Shown here: piece after piece, positions 51,677 to 58,779 of the stretch
How positions within the stretch are numbered: position 1 is the stretch's first letter
How the letters are laid out: each line of letters starts with the position of its first letter
Source of the DNA: Candidatus Desantisbacteria bacterium CG1_02_49_89
Lineage (GTDB): Bacteria; Desantisbacteria; UBA1551
Assembly: GCA_001871075.1 (NCBI GenBank)
Contig: MNUP01000123.1
Coordinates: forward strand, 1-58,779
DNA length: 58,779 bases
Direction: 5' to 3'
Translations under genes and position numbers: made by a program
The notes under the pieces: generated by a model
What the model saw: the letters and a program-made list of their open reading frames with translations, nothing else
Database searches by the model: none
What the model was told of the DNA's origin: nothing

Positions 51677-52630
51677 ATGAAAGACATATACAAACGGTTG
51701 ATAATATATTCCGCGGTTGCCGCGTTTTCCATTTATGCGTATTCCCTCTGGGATAAATTCAACTGGAAGGGTTATACTACAAAGCTGGAAGGTTACCGAT
51801 ATACCATATATTCAGACCTGCCGCGCGAAGACCTTGATATTTACGCGAAGATATGCGAAAGCCTGAAGTCCTATTTTGAGCGCAAGTTTTTCAGCACCGG
51901 AACAAAAAAGGTAAAGATCTACCTGTTTGCCACAGCGGATTCATATAACAGGTACCTGAAAAGACTCGGAAGGTTTGCCCCTGAAACCGAATACGGGTTC
52001 TACAAGCTCGGAAGAGCGCTTATAGCTTTTGACAGCACAAAAGGGCTTGGTACTTTTACCCACGAACTGTCGCACCATTTCATTAACACTTCGGACATGA
52101 AACTGCCTGTCTGGCTTGACGAAGGTTTTTCTGCGTTCTTTGAGAAGTTCATCGGAATATACCAGAAAGATGGCTCGATCCTGTTGACATTCGGTTATGT
52201 TTCGCCTGAAAGGTTCAGCGAGGCATGGCATCTTAAGGCCGCGGGCAGGTTGAAGCTCCAGCCGCTATTCAGCGAAAAATTCCCAAACGAATCGCTTGCC
52301 TGCAATTTTGTGCTGTTCGCGTTTGACAATGACAGGTTGAAAAGACTGCTCAATAACACCGTCCTGGAGAAAGACAGCGTGAAGCTGGTTGAGGAAACTT
52401 TCCACAAGCCCCTTCGGGATGTTGAAGCGGAATGGGACAAATGGATGGAAGAGGCGAAGAAAAGGCCTGAGATCCCCTGGATCGCGGAAAACAGGATATT
52501 CACATATGAACAGCTGGAAGATGAAATGCATAAGTTCTACCCGCCTTTAAGGTTTGACCGTGATAAGGAAAGGTTCTTATACGATTGGAAAGTCTTTCAT
52601 TTCAAAGACGAACAACGCCTTCCTTTTTAA
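51677..52630 (+). CDS. Membrane-anchored zinc metalloprotease (gluzincin), 317 aa
   Basis: One N-terminal membrane span (LIIYSAVAAFSIYAYSLW) and then a globular domain. FTHELSHHFINTS is an HExxH zinc site, and PVWLDEGFSAFFEKF supplies the glutamate about 20 residues on, as in peptidase_MA-like proteins. The protease would act outside the membrane. Target unknown. Confidence 0.82.
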   Translation: MKDIYKRLIIYSAVAAFSIYAYSLWDKFNWKGYTTKLEGYRYTIYSDLPREDLDIYAKICESLKSYFERKFFSTGTKKVKIYLFATADSYNRYLKRLGRFAPETEYGFYKLGRALIAFDSTKGLGTFTHELSHHFINTSDMKLPVWLDEGFSAFFEKFIGIYQKDGSILLTFGYVSPERFSEAWHLKAAGRLKLQPLFSEKFPNESLACNFVLFAFDNDRLKRLLNNTVLEKDSVKLVEETFHKPLRDVEAEWDKWMEEAKKRPEIPWIAENRIFTYEQLEDEMHKFYPPLRFDRDKERFLYDWKVFHFKDEQRLPF

Positions 52631-52712
52631 GTAGTTGAAAGTTGAAAGCTAATCTAAAAATAGTTCCTTCATTCATAATTCATAACTCATAATTCATAAT
52701 TGGGGGTAGAAT
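52631..52712. repeat. AATTCAT words with a core variant
   Basis: GTTGAAAGTTGAAAGC words, core variant AAAAATAGTTCCTTCATTC (52656-52674), then TTCATAATTCATAACTCATA words up to the start region. Confidence 0.75.
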
Positions 52713-53264
52713 ATGAAAGTTCTGGCGATACTGGGGAGCCGCAATCCTGACGGGCAGACCGCGAAAGCGGTAAAGGCCTTGCTTGCGGGTGTGGAAGAAG
52801 CAGGGGCGCAGATGGAGCAGGTGTTCCTCCCGCAGATAAAAATAGAGCACTGCGAGCAGGAGGGCAAGGATGGCTGGGGTTTATGCACAAAAGAGGGGAA
52901 GTGCGTTTTAAAGGACGATTTTGCCTCGGTGGCTGAAAAGATCAGGAATGCAGACGCAGTTGTGTTTGCAACGCCGGTATACTTTAGTGATCTGAGCGAA
53001 AGCCTGCGGGCTTTCCTGGACCGCCTGCGCAGGATATGTATGCACGAAAACGGCAGAAAAGGGATAGGCGGAAAAGACACAGTCGGCGTGTGCGTTGCCG
53101 GAGGAGGAGGCGGCGGGGCTCCGGAATGCTGTGCCAGTCTTCAGAAAATACTTGGTATAATCGGTTTTAACGTCATAGACATTATCCCGGCGCGCAGGCA
53201 GAACCTGGACATGAAGACGAAGGTGCTGAAGATCGTGGGCAAATGGCTTGTCACGCAAAAATAA
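52713..53264 (+). CDS. Iron-sulfur flavoprotein / NADPH-dependent FMN reductase-like, 183 aa
   Basis: Flavodoxin-like fold: ILGSRNPDGQTAKAVKALLA (phosphate loop), the cysteine set EHCEQEGKDGWGLCTKEGKC as in iron-sulfur flavoproteins, then ADAVVFATPVYFSDLSESLR and VCVAGGGGGGAPECC. It binds FMN and may carry a [4Fe-4S] cluster. Likely role: electron transfer in anaerobic metabolism. Confidence 0.88.
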   Translation: MKVLAILGSRNPDGQTAKAVKALLAGVEEAGAQMEQVFLPQIKIEHCEQEGKDGWGLCTKEGKCVLKDDFASVAEKIRNADAVVFATPVYFSDLSESLRAFLDRLRRICMHENGRKGIGGKDTVGVCVAGGGGGGAPECCASLQKILGIIGFNVIDIIPARRQNLDMKTKVLKIVGKWLVTQK

Positions 53265-53345
53265 ACCACAGAGGCCACTGAGAAAAATCTTTCGCCACTG
53301 AGAGCACTGAAGGCACTGAGTTTTTGTAACTCAAACCTTCAGGTT
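53265..53345. repeat. Left arm of an inverted word repeat around the AT-rich island
   Basis: CCACAGAGGCCACTGAGAAA, CCACTGAGAGCACTGAAGGC, then TTGTAACTCAAACCTTCAGG. The reverse complement of 54505-54652 reads in parallel (accacagaggc..., ...gccactgag..., ttgtaactca...). Confidence 0.75.
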
Positions 53346-53396
53346 TGACGGTAGATTATTAAATATAAGATTCAATATTTAATAAAAAGAGAGAAA

Positions 53397-54462
53397 ATGA
53401 AGAAAATATTTTTAATAACAATTACTACTTTTTGTTTAGCAGCTAACTTATACTCAGCTAAAAAAGTGGTTGTTGTTGGTGATAAATTAAATGTATATTC
53501 AGAAAATGGTAGTGAATTATTTGAAATAGATTTACATGTTCAACCATTCGATATAAAGATTTTTTCAGAAGAGAGTCATGCAGATTGTAAGAGCTATTAT
53601 GATAATGGCAAGGTAAAAAGAATCGAATATTTCTTTAGAAAAAAACCAGCAGGATTTGTTGATTTTACCAGAACTGGCGAGATTAAAAAAGCTTTTATTA
53701 TCTATAAAACTGGATTTGAAACTGATATATACTATGGTGGCGGAAGACAAGTTAAGGAGATAATTAAAAATGTAGGTTTAATCAGAAAAGGATATCCTGC
53801 AGAATATCACTATTTCTTTTCTATGAGAGGGGAATTGAATAGAATAGATTTGTATTATAAAGAATCCGAACAGTTTTACATTCTTAAAGAGGATATTCTT
53901 TTTGAAGGCAAGAAGGCAATAATAAGGAATGTTTTAAATATTAGAGATGAAGAATATAGGGTCTATTCATGCGTAATTGATGAATTTGAGAAGCGTCCAG
54001 AAAAATCGAAATGGAAATTTTTAGTTGTTCAAGATGAAACCACATTATATTTTAATGATAAATTTAGCCAAAAAACGGTAGATTTTTTTGAAAAAGAATC
54101 AAAAGAAAAATTGTCAGAAGATATTATTGCGGATTTTTCAAACCAAAATAAAAGACCGGAGACCTTATAAATTATCAAATAAATTTAAAACAAATGTAAA
54201 TATATTTTTAATTTCAAAGGAAAGTAAAGAAGAAATTTTTAATAGAGAGAAAGGATGGGAATATTTTTACAAAATATATCCCGATTCCACTGGTATAGCG
54301 GAGATTTCTAGGGTAGGATTTAATAGAACTGAGGACACAGCCTTTGTTTATTATGGAATCAGTTTTGATTATGGACACGGTGGAATAGGGTATTATATAT
54401 TATTGAATAAAATAAATGACAAGTGGGAAATTGTAAAAAAAGTAATGGTATGGATAGCATAA
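53397..54462 (+). pseudogene. Secreted protein gene split by a 7-bp duplication
   Basis: Frame A (53397-54170) has a signal peptide (MKKIFLITITTFCLAANLYS) and a beta-rich body with short YYDNGKVKRIEYF-type motifs. It stops soon after NQNKRPETL. Frame B continues KLSNKFKTNVNIF and ends with a recognisable small domain (SRVGFNRTEDTAFVYYGISF, GIGYYILLNKINDKWEIVKK). If seven bases (GGAGACC, nearly repeating AGACC) near 54157-54163 are removed, the text reads NKRPYKLSN and the two frames join into one protein of about 350 residues. AT-rich. Function unknown. Confidence 0.7.
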
Positions 54463-54504
54463 TAAATTGAGTGATAGACAGAATTAATATAGCTTTTTAA
54501 TTTT

Positions 54505-54652
54505 AATTCTCTCAGGGCTGAAGCCCTGAGTTACAATTTCTCAGTGAATTCAGTGCGTTAGTCCCTGCGTTTAGGTTTGAATAAACAAACCTGCAGGGGT
54601 CCTCAGTGGCAAAGTGTATTTCTCTGTGTCTCCGTGCCTCTGTGGTGAGGAG
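54505..54652. repeat. Right arm of the inverted word repeat
   Basis: CTCAGGGCTGAAGCCCTGAG hairpin, TTACAATTTCTCAGTGAATT, CAGGGGTCCTCAGTGGCAAA, then TCTCTGTGTCTCCGTGCCTC and TGTGGTG. It ends next to the tldD ribosome site. Confidence 0.75.
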
Positions 54653-54657
54653 TTTAC

Positions 54658-56058
54658 ATGAAAGATATTCTTGAAGCTATACGCGACAGGGCGAAGAAGA
54701 AGGGCGTCAGTTTCATGGACGCGAGGTTCGTCGAGAACGAATCCACAAGCATCAGCCTGCAGGACGGCAAGGCGGACAAGGTATCGTCAGGCAAAAGCGC
54801 GGGCATCGGCGTAAGGGTTATTTCAAGCGGCGCCTGGGGTTTCGCGACAACCAACGAGACCGCGCTGAAAAGCGCTGAGGATTGCCTTGACCAGGCGATA
54901 AGCATGGCAGACGCGTCCGCTGAAAAAGGCAGGGTCGTGGAGGTAGCAAAGGTAAGCCCGGTGATCGACGCGGTGAAGGCGAAATTTGAGATCGACCCCC
55001 GCTCCGTCCCTTTTAAGGAAAAGGTGGACAAAGTCGTCATGTTCGAGAGCGAGGCAAGAAAGGTTGCCCCGGAAAAAATATCCAATACGATCGCCGGGTA
55101 CGGCGATATCTGGCAGAGGGAAGTGATCTGCAACACGTACGGGACCCTTGTGGAGAATGAATATGTCCGCACCCATACATATATAATGGTTGTTACAAAA
55201 GAAGGGGCGCTAAGGCAAAGGGCGTCCGAGCACGACGCGATTGTCGGCGGATTTGAGCTTATCAGAAGGATAGAGCCGGAAAATTTCAGCGTGAAGGCCG
55301 CAAAAAGGGCTGTGGCGCTGCTGAGCGCGAAAAGGGCGCCTTCGGGCATGTTTCCTGTGCTCCTGCACCCGGATATTGTTGGCCTTTTCACCCACGAAGC
55401 TATCGGGCATAACGCGGAGGCGGACGGGGTTATGGCAGGCGTGTCTATACTTGAGGGAAGGGTCGGGCAGAAAGTGGCTTCAGAACTCGTGACGATAGTT
55501 GACGACGCGACTATTGAAGGAATGTGGGGGTCATATAAATACGATTCAGAAGGAGTTCCCGGCAGGAGAAGGGTCCTTGTCGAAAACGGGGTGTTAAAAG
55601 GTTTCATGCACAGCCTTGAAACCGCCGCGAAATTCAACGCTGAGCCCAACGGGAGCGCGAGGGCTCAGAATTTCAATAACAGGCCTATCGTGCGAATGAG
55701 CAATACGAATATCCAACCCGGTAAACAGCCTTACGCGGAACTTCTGAAAAGCATTGACAACGGAGTTATGCTGACCAAGGGGCTGGGGGGTTACGTGAAC
55801 CCTAACAAAGGGCAGTTCACGTTCAGCGCGGGTGAGGGCTGGATGATACGGAAAGGCGAGCTTGCAGAGCACATAAGGGACGTGAATATGTCCGGTATCC
55901 TGCTTGAAACCCTGCAGAAAATTGACGGCGTCTCGAAGGAATATGACCCGGATACACTTAAGGGCGGGATGTGCGGCAAGGGCGGCCAGGGAATGTTTGT
56001 TGGCGCCGGCGGTCCGTATGTCCGGGTGAAGGAACTGATGATAGGCGGCCAGGAGTGA
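54658..56058 (+). CDS. tldD: TldD metalloprotease, 466 aa
   Basis: TldD/PmbA family, with the zinc motif THEAIGHNAEADG (HExxxH) in the C-terminal half and ARAQNFNNRPIVRMSNTNIQ near the end. With TldE it forms a heterodimeric protease whose active site lies in TldD; it degrades unfolded peptides and in some bacteria processes microcins. GAGG precedes the ATG. The partner gene follows after a short word array. Confidence 0.95.
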   Translation: MKDILEAIRDRAKKKGVSFMDARFVENESTSISLQDGKADKVSSGKSAGIGVRVISSGAWGFATTNETALKSAEDCLDQAISMADASAEKGRVVEVAKVSPVIDAVKAKFEIDPRSVPFKEKVDKVVMFESEARKVAPEKISNTIAGYGDIWQREVICNTYGTLVENEYVRTHTYIMVVTKEGALRQRASEHDAIVGGFELIRRIEPENFSVKAAKRAVALLSAKRAPSGMFPVLLHPDIVGLFTHEAIGHNAEADGVMAGVSILEGRVGQKVASELVTIVDDATIEGMWGSYKYDSEGVPGRRRVLVENGVLKGFMHSLETAAKFNAEPNGSARAQNFNNRPIVRMSNTNIQPGKQPYAELLKSIDNGVMLTKGLGGYVNPNKGQFTFSAGEGWMIRKGELAEHIRDVNMSGILLETLQKIDGVSKEYDPDTLKGGMCGKGGQGMFVGAGGPYVRVKELMIGGQE

Positions 56059-56139
56059 CTTCAGCTGAAAGCTGAAAGTCAAAATCCTTAATAATCGGCG
56101 TAATCGTTATTTAAAAATCTGTGTAATCGGTGGAAAAAT
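56059..56139. repeat. AATCTGTGTAATCGG words
   Basis: AGCTGAAAGCTGAAAGTC, then AATAATCGGCGTAATCG and AATCTGTGTAATCGGTGG immediately before the tldE ATG. Confidence 0.75.
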
Positions 56140-57462
56140 ATGGAAAACTTGGTGGAAATTGCGGAATACGGGTGCGAAGTGGCAAAGAAGGAAGGCGCTG
56201 AGTTTGTGGATGTCGGCGTGCACAGCGGCATGGGAATGTCCGTGGATGTGGAAAGAGGCGCGGTAAAGCACGGGGACACGGCTGTTTCTTCGGGCGTGTC
56301 TGTCCGCGCTTTCATTAAAGGCGGAATGGGATTTACAGGCGCGTCCAGTTTGAAAAAAGAGGATGTGCGCGGCGCAGCGCTGAAAGCCGCGGCGCTCGCG
56401 AAGGTCGCGCAGCCGGACCCTGATTTTGTAAGCCTTCCTGAACCTTCCGGTTCCTACCCTGTTGTTGAAAAGCTGTGGGATGACAATATCCGGGGCGTCA
56501 GCGCCGGAAAGCTCGTCGGGTACCTGAGGAGATCAATAGAAGAAGTAAAGTCTGTAAGAGGAGATGCGATCATAAACGGCGGAGCAGGGCTGGGCCATTC
56601 AGAGAGCGCTATAGCCAATTCACTCGGTATCAGGGCCTCCATAAAAGGTTCAAGCATCCGCATGAGCACGTCGGTAACGTTCAAGGAAGGGGATGACGTG
56701 GGCACATACTTCGATTTTGACAACTCGCGGCTCCTTCCCGACTTTAATCCTTCAGGGATCGGGGTGAATGCCGCAAAAATGGCTTTGAAATTTTTAGGCG
56801 CGCGGCACATTCAGGGCGGGGTGATGCCTGTTGTGTTCGGCCCGCTTTCAGGCCTGAGCATTTTCAGGGTCATATGCTGGAATGCCAACGCCGAGGATAT
56901 ACAGAGGAACCGTTCCTACCTGATAGGGAAAAAAGGCGCGCAGATCGCCTCGGATATCGTGACCGTTGTTGATGACCCGCTCATTCCTGCCGGTATGGGG
57001 TCCGGCCCTTTTGACGGGGAGGGGTTCCCGCACAGCAGGCTTACCGTGATCGAGAAAGGGGTCCTTAAGACCTGGCTTCACAATTCCTACACCGCGAACA
57101 AGGGCAAGGAAAAAAATACAGGGAATTCAACGCGCGGCGGCACCAGCATTACGAATACCGTTGTTTCACTGGGCACGAAGACCGAAAAGGAGCTCATAAG
57201 CGAGATCAAGGACGGGCTTTATGTGGCTGTGGGAAGCATATTCCCGAATCCCCAGAGCGGCGACATCTCGGAAACAGTGGACTGGGGGTTCAAGATCGAG
57301 AACGGAGAGATAGCCTACCCGGTTAAAAACGTTATGATAGGGATGCATATGCTGGAGTTTATGAAGAACATTGACGCTATTTCAAGCGATTTCCGCGAGG
57401 AGCCCGGCGCTATAATGCCGTCTGTCAGGGTGCGCGACGTGCGCGTCGCCGGAGGCAAATAG
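56140..57462 (+). CDS. tldE: TldE/PmbA protease partner, 440 aa
   Basis: TldD/PmbA family without the HExxxH motif, as expected for the TldE partner. Family marks: GASSLKKEDVRGAALKAAAL, DDPLIPAGMGSGPFDGEG, FPHSRLTVIEKGVLKTWLHN, STRGGTSITNTVVSLG. It forms the active heterodimer with the tldD product just upstream. Confidence 0.93.
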   Translation: MENLVEIAEYGCEVAKKEGAEFVDVGVHSGMGMSVDVERGAVKHGDTAVSSGVSVRAFIKGGMGFTGASSLKKEDVRGAALKAAALAKVAQPDPDFVSLPEPSGSYPVVEKLWDDNIRGVSAGKLVGYLRRSIEEVKSVRGDAIINGGAGLGHSESAIANSLGIRASIKGSSIRMSTSVTFKEGDDVGTYFDFDNSRLLPDFNPSGIGVNAAKMALKFLGARHIQGGVMPVVFGPLSGLSIFRVICWNANAEDIQRNRSYLIGKKGAQIASDIVTVVDDPLIPAGMGSGPFDGEGFPHSRLTVIEKGVLKTWLHNSYTANKGKEKNTGNSTRGGTSITNTVVSLGTKTEKELISEIKDGLYVAVGSIFPNPQSGDISETVDWGFKIENGEIAYPVKNVMIGMHMLEFMKNIDAISSDFREEPGAIMPSVRVRDVRVAGGK

Positions 57463-57683
57463 ATACTCGTGCATCGTGCATCGTTCTTCGTGCATCGTAA
57501 ATACCTCCTCGCCCCTTGCCTGCCCGCTAATCTTGGTGGAGGGCGGGAGAGGATGAAAGGTGAGGGGTTTAGGGTAACTCAGGGCTTTAGCCCTGAGCAA
57601 GTCAGTTTAAGTTCTCTTAAGTTCCCTGTTGAAAATTTTTTATCCGTGGAAATCCGTGGCTGAATTTTTTCCAGGAGGAGATC
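57463..57683. repeat. CGTGCAT words, hairpins and left inverted repeat of the lipoprotein cassette
   Basis: ATCGTGCATCGTTCTTCGTG words, a GCCTGCCCG / GGGCGGG hairpin, GGCTTTAGCCCTGAG and a 24-bp stretch (57606-57629) that is the exact reverse complement of 58691-58714. Then ATCCGTGGAAATCCGTGG words before the ribosome site. Confidence 0.8.
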
Positions 57684-58646
57684 ATGAGCGTATTCTACAA
57701 AGAAATAAGGAGATGGTGGGGGCAGGCGATAGTGATAACGCTTGCCGTAATGGTTTCGGGCTGCGCGGCAAGGCCTTACAAAATGACGAATTTCTTCACT
57801 TCAAAGGCCATCAATGATCTGCGGGAAAAAAGGGTGGCTGTCATTCCCTTCAAGAACCTATCCCCGATCCCCGAGGCAACAGATATGCTTACGGATGAGT
57901 TCAACCTGCAGCTGGGGAAGCTGGGAAAATTCAGGCTGATCGAGAGGATAAGTATACAGGAACTGTTCAAAGAGCAGGACCTTGACCCCGAGCGCATAGA
58001 CGAAGCCACCGCGGTAAAGATCGGAAAAATGCTGGGAGCGAACGCGATAATACTGGGCACGGTCACCACTTATTACCCGTATAAATACAAGGAAAAAAAG
58101 GAAGCCGAGGAAAAAGAGAAGAAAGAGCTTGAAAGGGCAAGGATAGAAGCCGCTGGAGCGCCTAAAACCGTAGTGATCATTGAGCAGCAACCCGAAAAAC
58201 AACCGGTATTTGTGCCGCCGGGACAGCAGAAAGATAAGGAAAAGGGCTGGGAGAAGGACAAGGATAAAGAAAAGGAAAAAGATAAGGAAAAAGATAAGGA
58301 AAAAGATAAGGACAAGGATAAGGATAAAAAAAAGGAAGAAACCGAAGTAAAGAAAGACGAGGGTAATCCCTGGGTCGCTCTCGCGATCGTCGGCGGAATA
58401 ATACTCACTGCCGGGATACTTTTCTTTGCTTTGAGCCCCAAGCCTACCGCGGAGATCGGTATAAGCGTGCGCATGGTAAACGTTGAGACAGGCGAGCAGT
58501 TGTGGCAGGCGAAAGAGACCTTCAAGGGCAATGACCCCAGGATCCAGGCGCTTGTTGACCCGCAGGACAGGGATAAACTGGTGAAGGACGTTGAATTCCT
58601 CAGCCAGACCCTGTGCCGCGAATTCGCTCTTACAATAGAAAAATAA
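57684..58646 (+). CDS. CsgG-like lipoprotein with KD/KE-repeat linker, 320 aa
   Basis: Lipoprotein signal (VMVSGCAA lipobox at about residues 22-29), then RVAVIPFKNLSPIPEATDML and KIGKMLGANAIILGTVTTYY, the pattern of CsgG/FlgT-like periplasmic or outer-membrane proteins. After residue 135 an EKK-rich helix leads into a pure K/D/E stretch (roughly 183-225) encoded by GATAAGGAAAAA repeats, then a membrane span (WVALAIVGGIILTAGILFFA) and another CsgG-like strand (SVRMVNVETGEQLWQA). A membrane span in the middle of a lipoprotein is unusual. AGGAGGAGATC precedes the ATG. Confidence 0.85.
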   Translation: MSVFYKEIRRWWGQAIVITLAVMVSGCAARPYKMTNFFTSKAINDLREKRVAVIPFKNLSPIPEATDMLTDEFNLQLGKLGKFRLIERISIQELFKEQDLDPERIDEATAVKIGKMLGANAIILGTVTTYYPYKYKEKKEAEEKEKKELERARIEAAGAPKTVVIIEQQPEKQPVFVPPGQQKDKEKGWEKDKDKEKEKDKEKDKEKDKDKDKDKKKEETEVKKDEGNPWVALAIVGGIILTAGILFFALSPKPTAEIGISVRMVNVETGEQLWQAKETFKGNDPRIQALVDPQDRDKLVKDVEFLSQTLCREFALTIEK

Positions 58647-58779
58647 CTAAATAACCACAGGTAAACACAGGTTAACACAGAAATACTTTTACAGGGAACT
58701 TAAGAGAACTTAAAATTCTTAGGTTAAACCCAGAAAAAGTAATAAGTTCAGTTTAAGTTCTCGTCAATTCCCTGTGAAA
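58647..58779. repeat. Right inverted repeat after the lipoprotein gene
   Basis: AACCACAGGTAAACACAGG words, the 24-bp copy at 58691-58714, and a further inverted AGTTTAAGTTCTCG ... TTCCCTGTG pair to the window end. Confidence 0.8.

Noticed and set aside
4950..52705. Word arrays as CRISPR arrays
   Set aside because: Units are 7-8 bp with no unique spacers of constant length and no cas genes nearby.
1..58779. tRNA or rRNA genes
   Set aside because: I looked for GTTCGA-type T-arms with paired acceptor ends and saw none that fold; a covariance search would be needed to exclude them fully.

Overview
The window looks like a chromosomal segment of a strictly anaerobic, Gram-negative-type bacterium, probably from an uncultivated lineage. 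The anaerobe call rests on a hydrogenase operon, iron-sulfur flavoproteins and radical SAM chemistry, with nothing aerobic seen. The envelope call rests on O-antigen-ligase-like genes, a lipoprotein, and a PorV/UPF0164-like outer-membrane fragment. I cannot name the phylum; the style recalls groundwater candidate phyla (Omnitrophota, Firestonebacteria, Margulisbacteria), but that is an impression. Core genes are moderately GC-rich. Several accessory genes (19.4-21.8, 32.1-33.0, 53.4-54.5 kb) are visibly AT-rich. Nearly all genes are on the plus strand; only a BrnT/BrnA pair is on minus.

Layout. 1-3.2 kb: a defence-island-like edge with a MITE, an inverted-repeat-bounded segment, a small zinc-ribbon ORF and two toxin-antitoxin modules. 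3.2-18.5 kb: one long operon, rex - HydB-like - HydG-like - polyferredoxin - NuoH/B/C/D-like [NiFe] hydrogenase core - two NuoL/M/N-like antiporter subunits - MbhDE-like fusion - mrpB-C-D-E-F-G - NuoI-like - hycI-type protease. It encodes an energy-converting group-4-type [NiFe] hydrogenase with a full Mrp Na+/H+ module and a predicted soluble FAD/NAD(P) arm. It starts with a perfect Rex operator, so NADH/NAD+ control is expected. 19.3-22.5 kb: a decayed mosaic of YD/RHS, beta-propeller and PorV fragments. 22.5-26.1 kb: a DUF4143-type ATPase, a VapBC pair and a nucleotidyltransferase pair; the first two sit behind near-identical promoter-carrying repeats. 26.1-32 kb: valS, a lytic transglycosylase and uvrB. 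32-33 kb: a PIN-domain module. 33-39.6 kb: a carbohydrate cluster (broken glycosidase, unknown 624-aa protein, cupin, Gfo/Idh/MocA dehydrogenase, alpha/alpha-barrel enzyme). 39.8-58.8 kb: a radical SAM enzyme, two O-antigen-ligase/TPR paralogues, two URO-D-family methyltransferase-like proteins, nadC, a metallo-beta-lactamase-fold hydrolase, a SagB-like nitroreductase, serS, a metalloprotease, an iron-sulfur flavoprotein, a split AT-rich gene, tldD/tldE and a CsgG-like lipoprotein.

The most unusual property runs across the whole window. Many intergenic gaps carry arrays of short words, mostly 7-8 bp, in tandem. Examples are GTGTCAAC, AATTATG, CCAGGAT, AAAGCTG, CAGTGGA, ACGCACG and CAAAATGC. 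They are often in inverted pairs around an AT-rich spacer; at least five spacers share a core ending in CCTTG or a close variant. The same words and palindromic hairpins also occur in frame inside proteins: four blocks in ValRS, and one each in NadC, the hydrogenase protease, an O-antigen ligase and the PorV fragment. One 30-bp palindrome is identical in valS and in the intergenic gap at 5136-5165. A 164-bp MITE (67-230 and 47077-47240, one mismatch) has entered one word array. I saw no tRNA, rRNA or CRISPR array.
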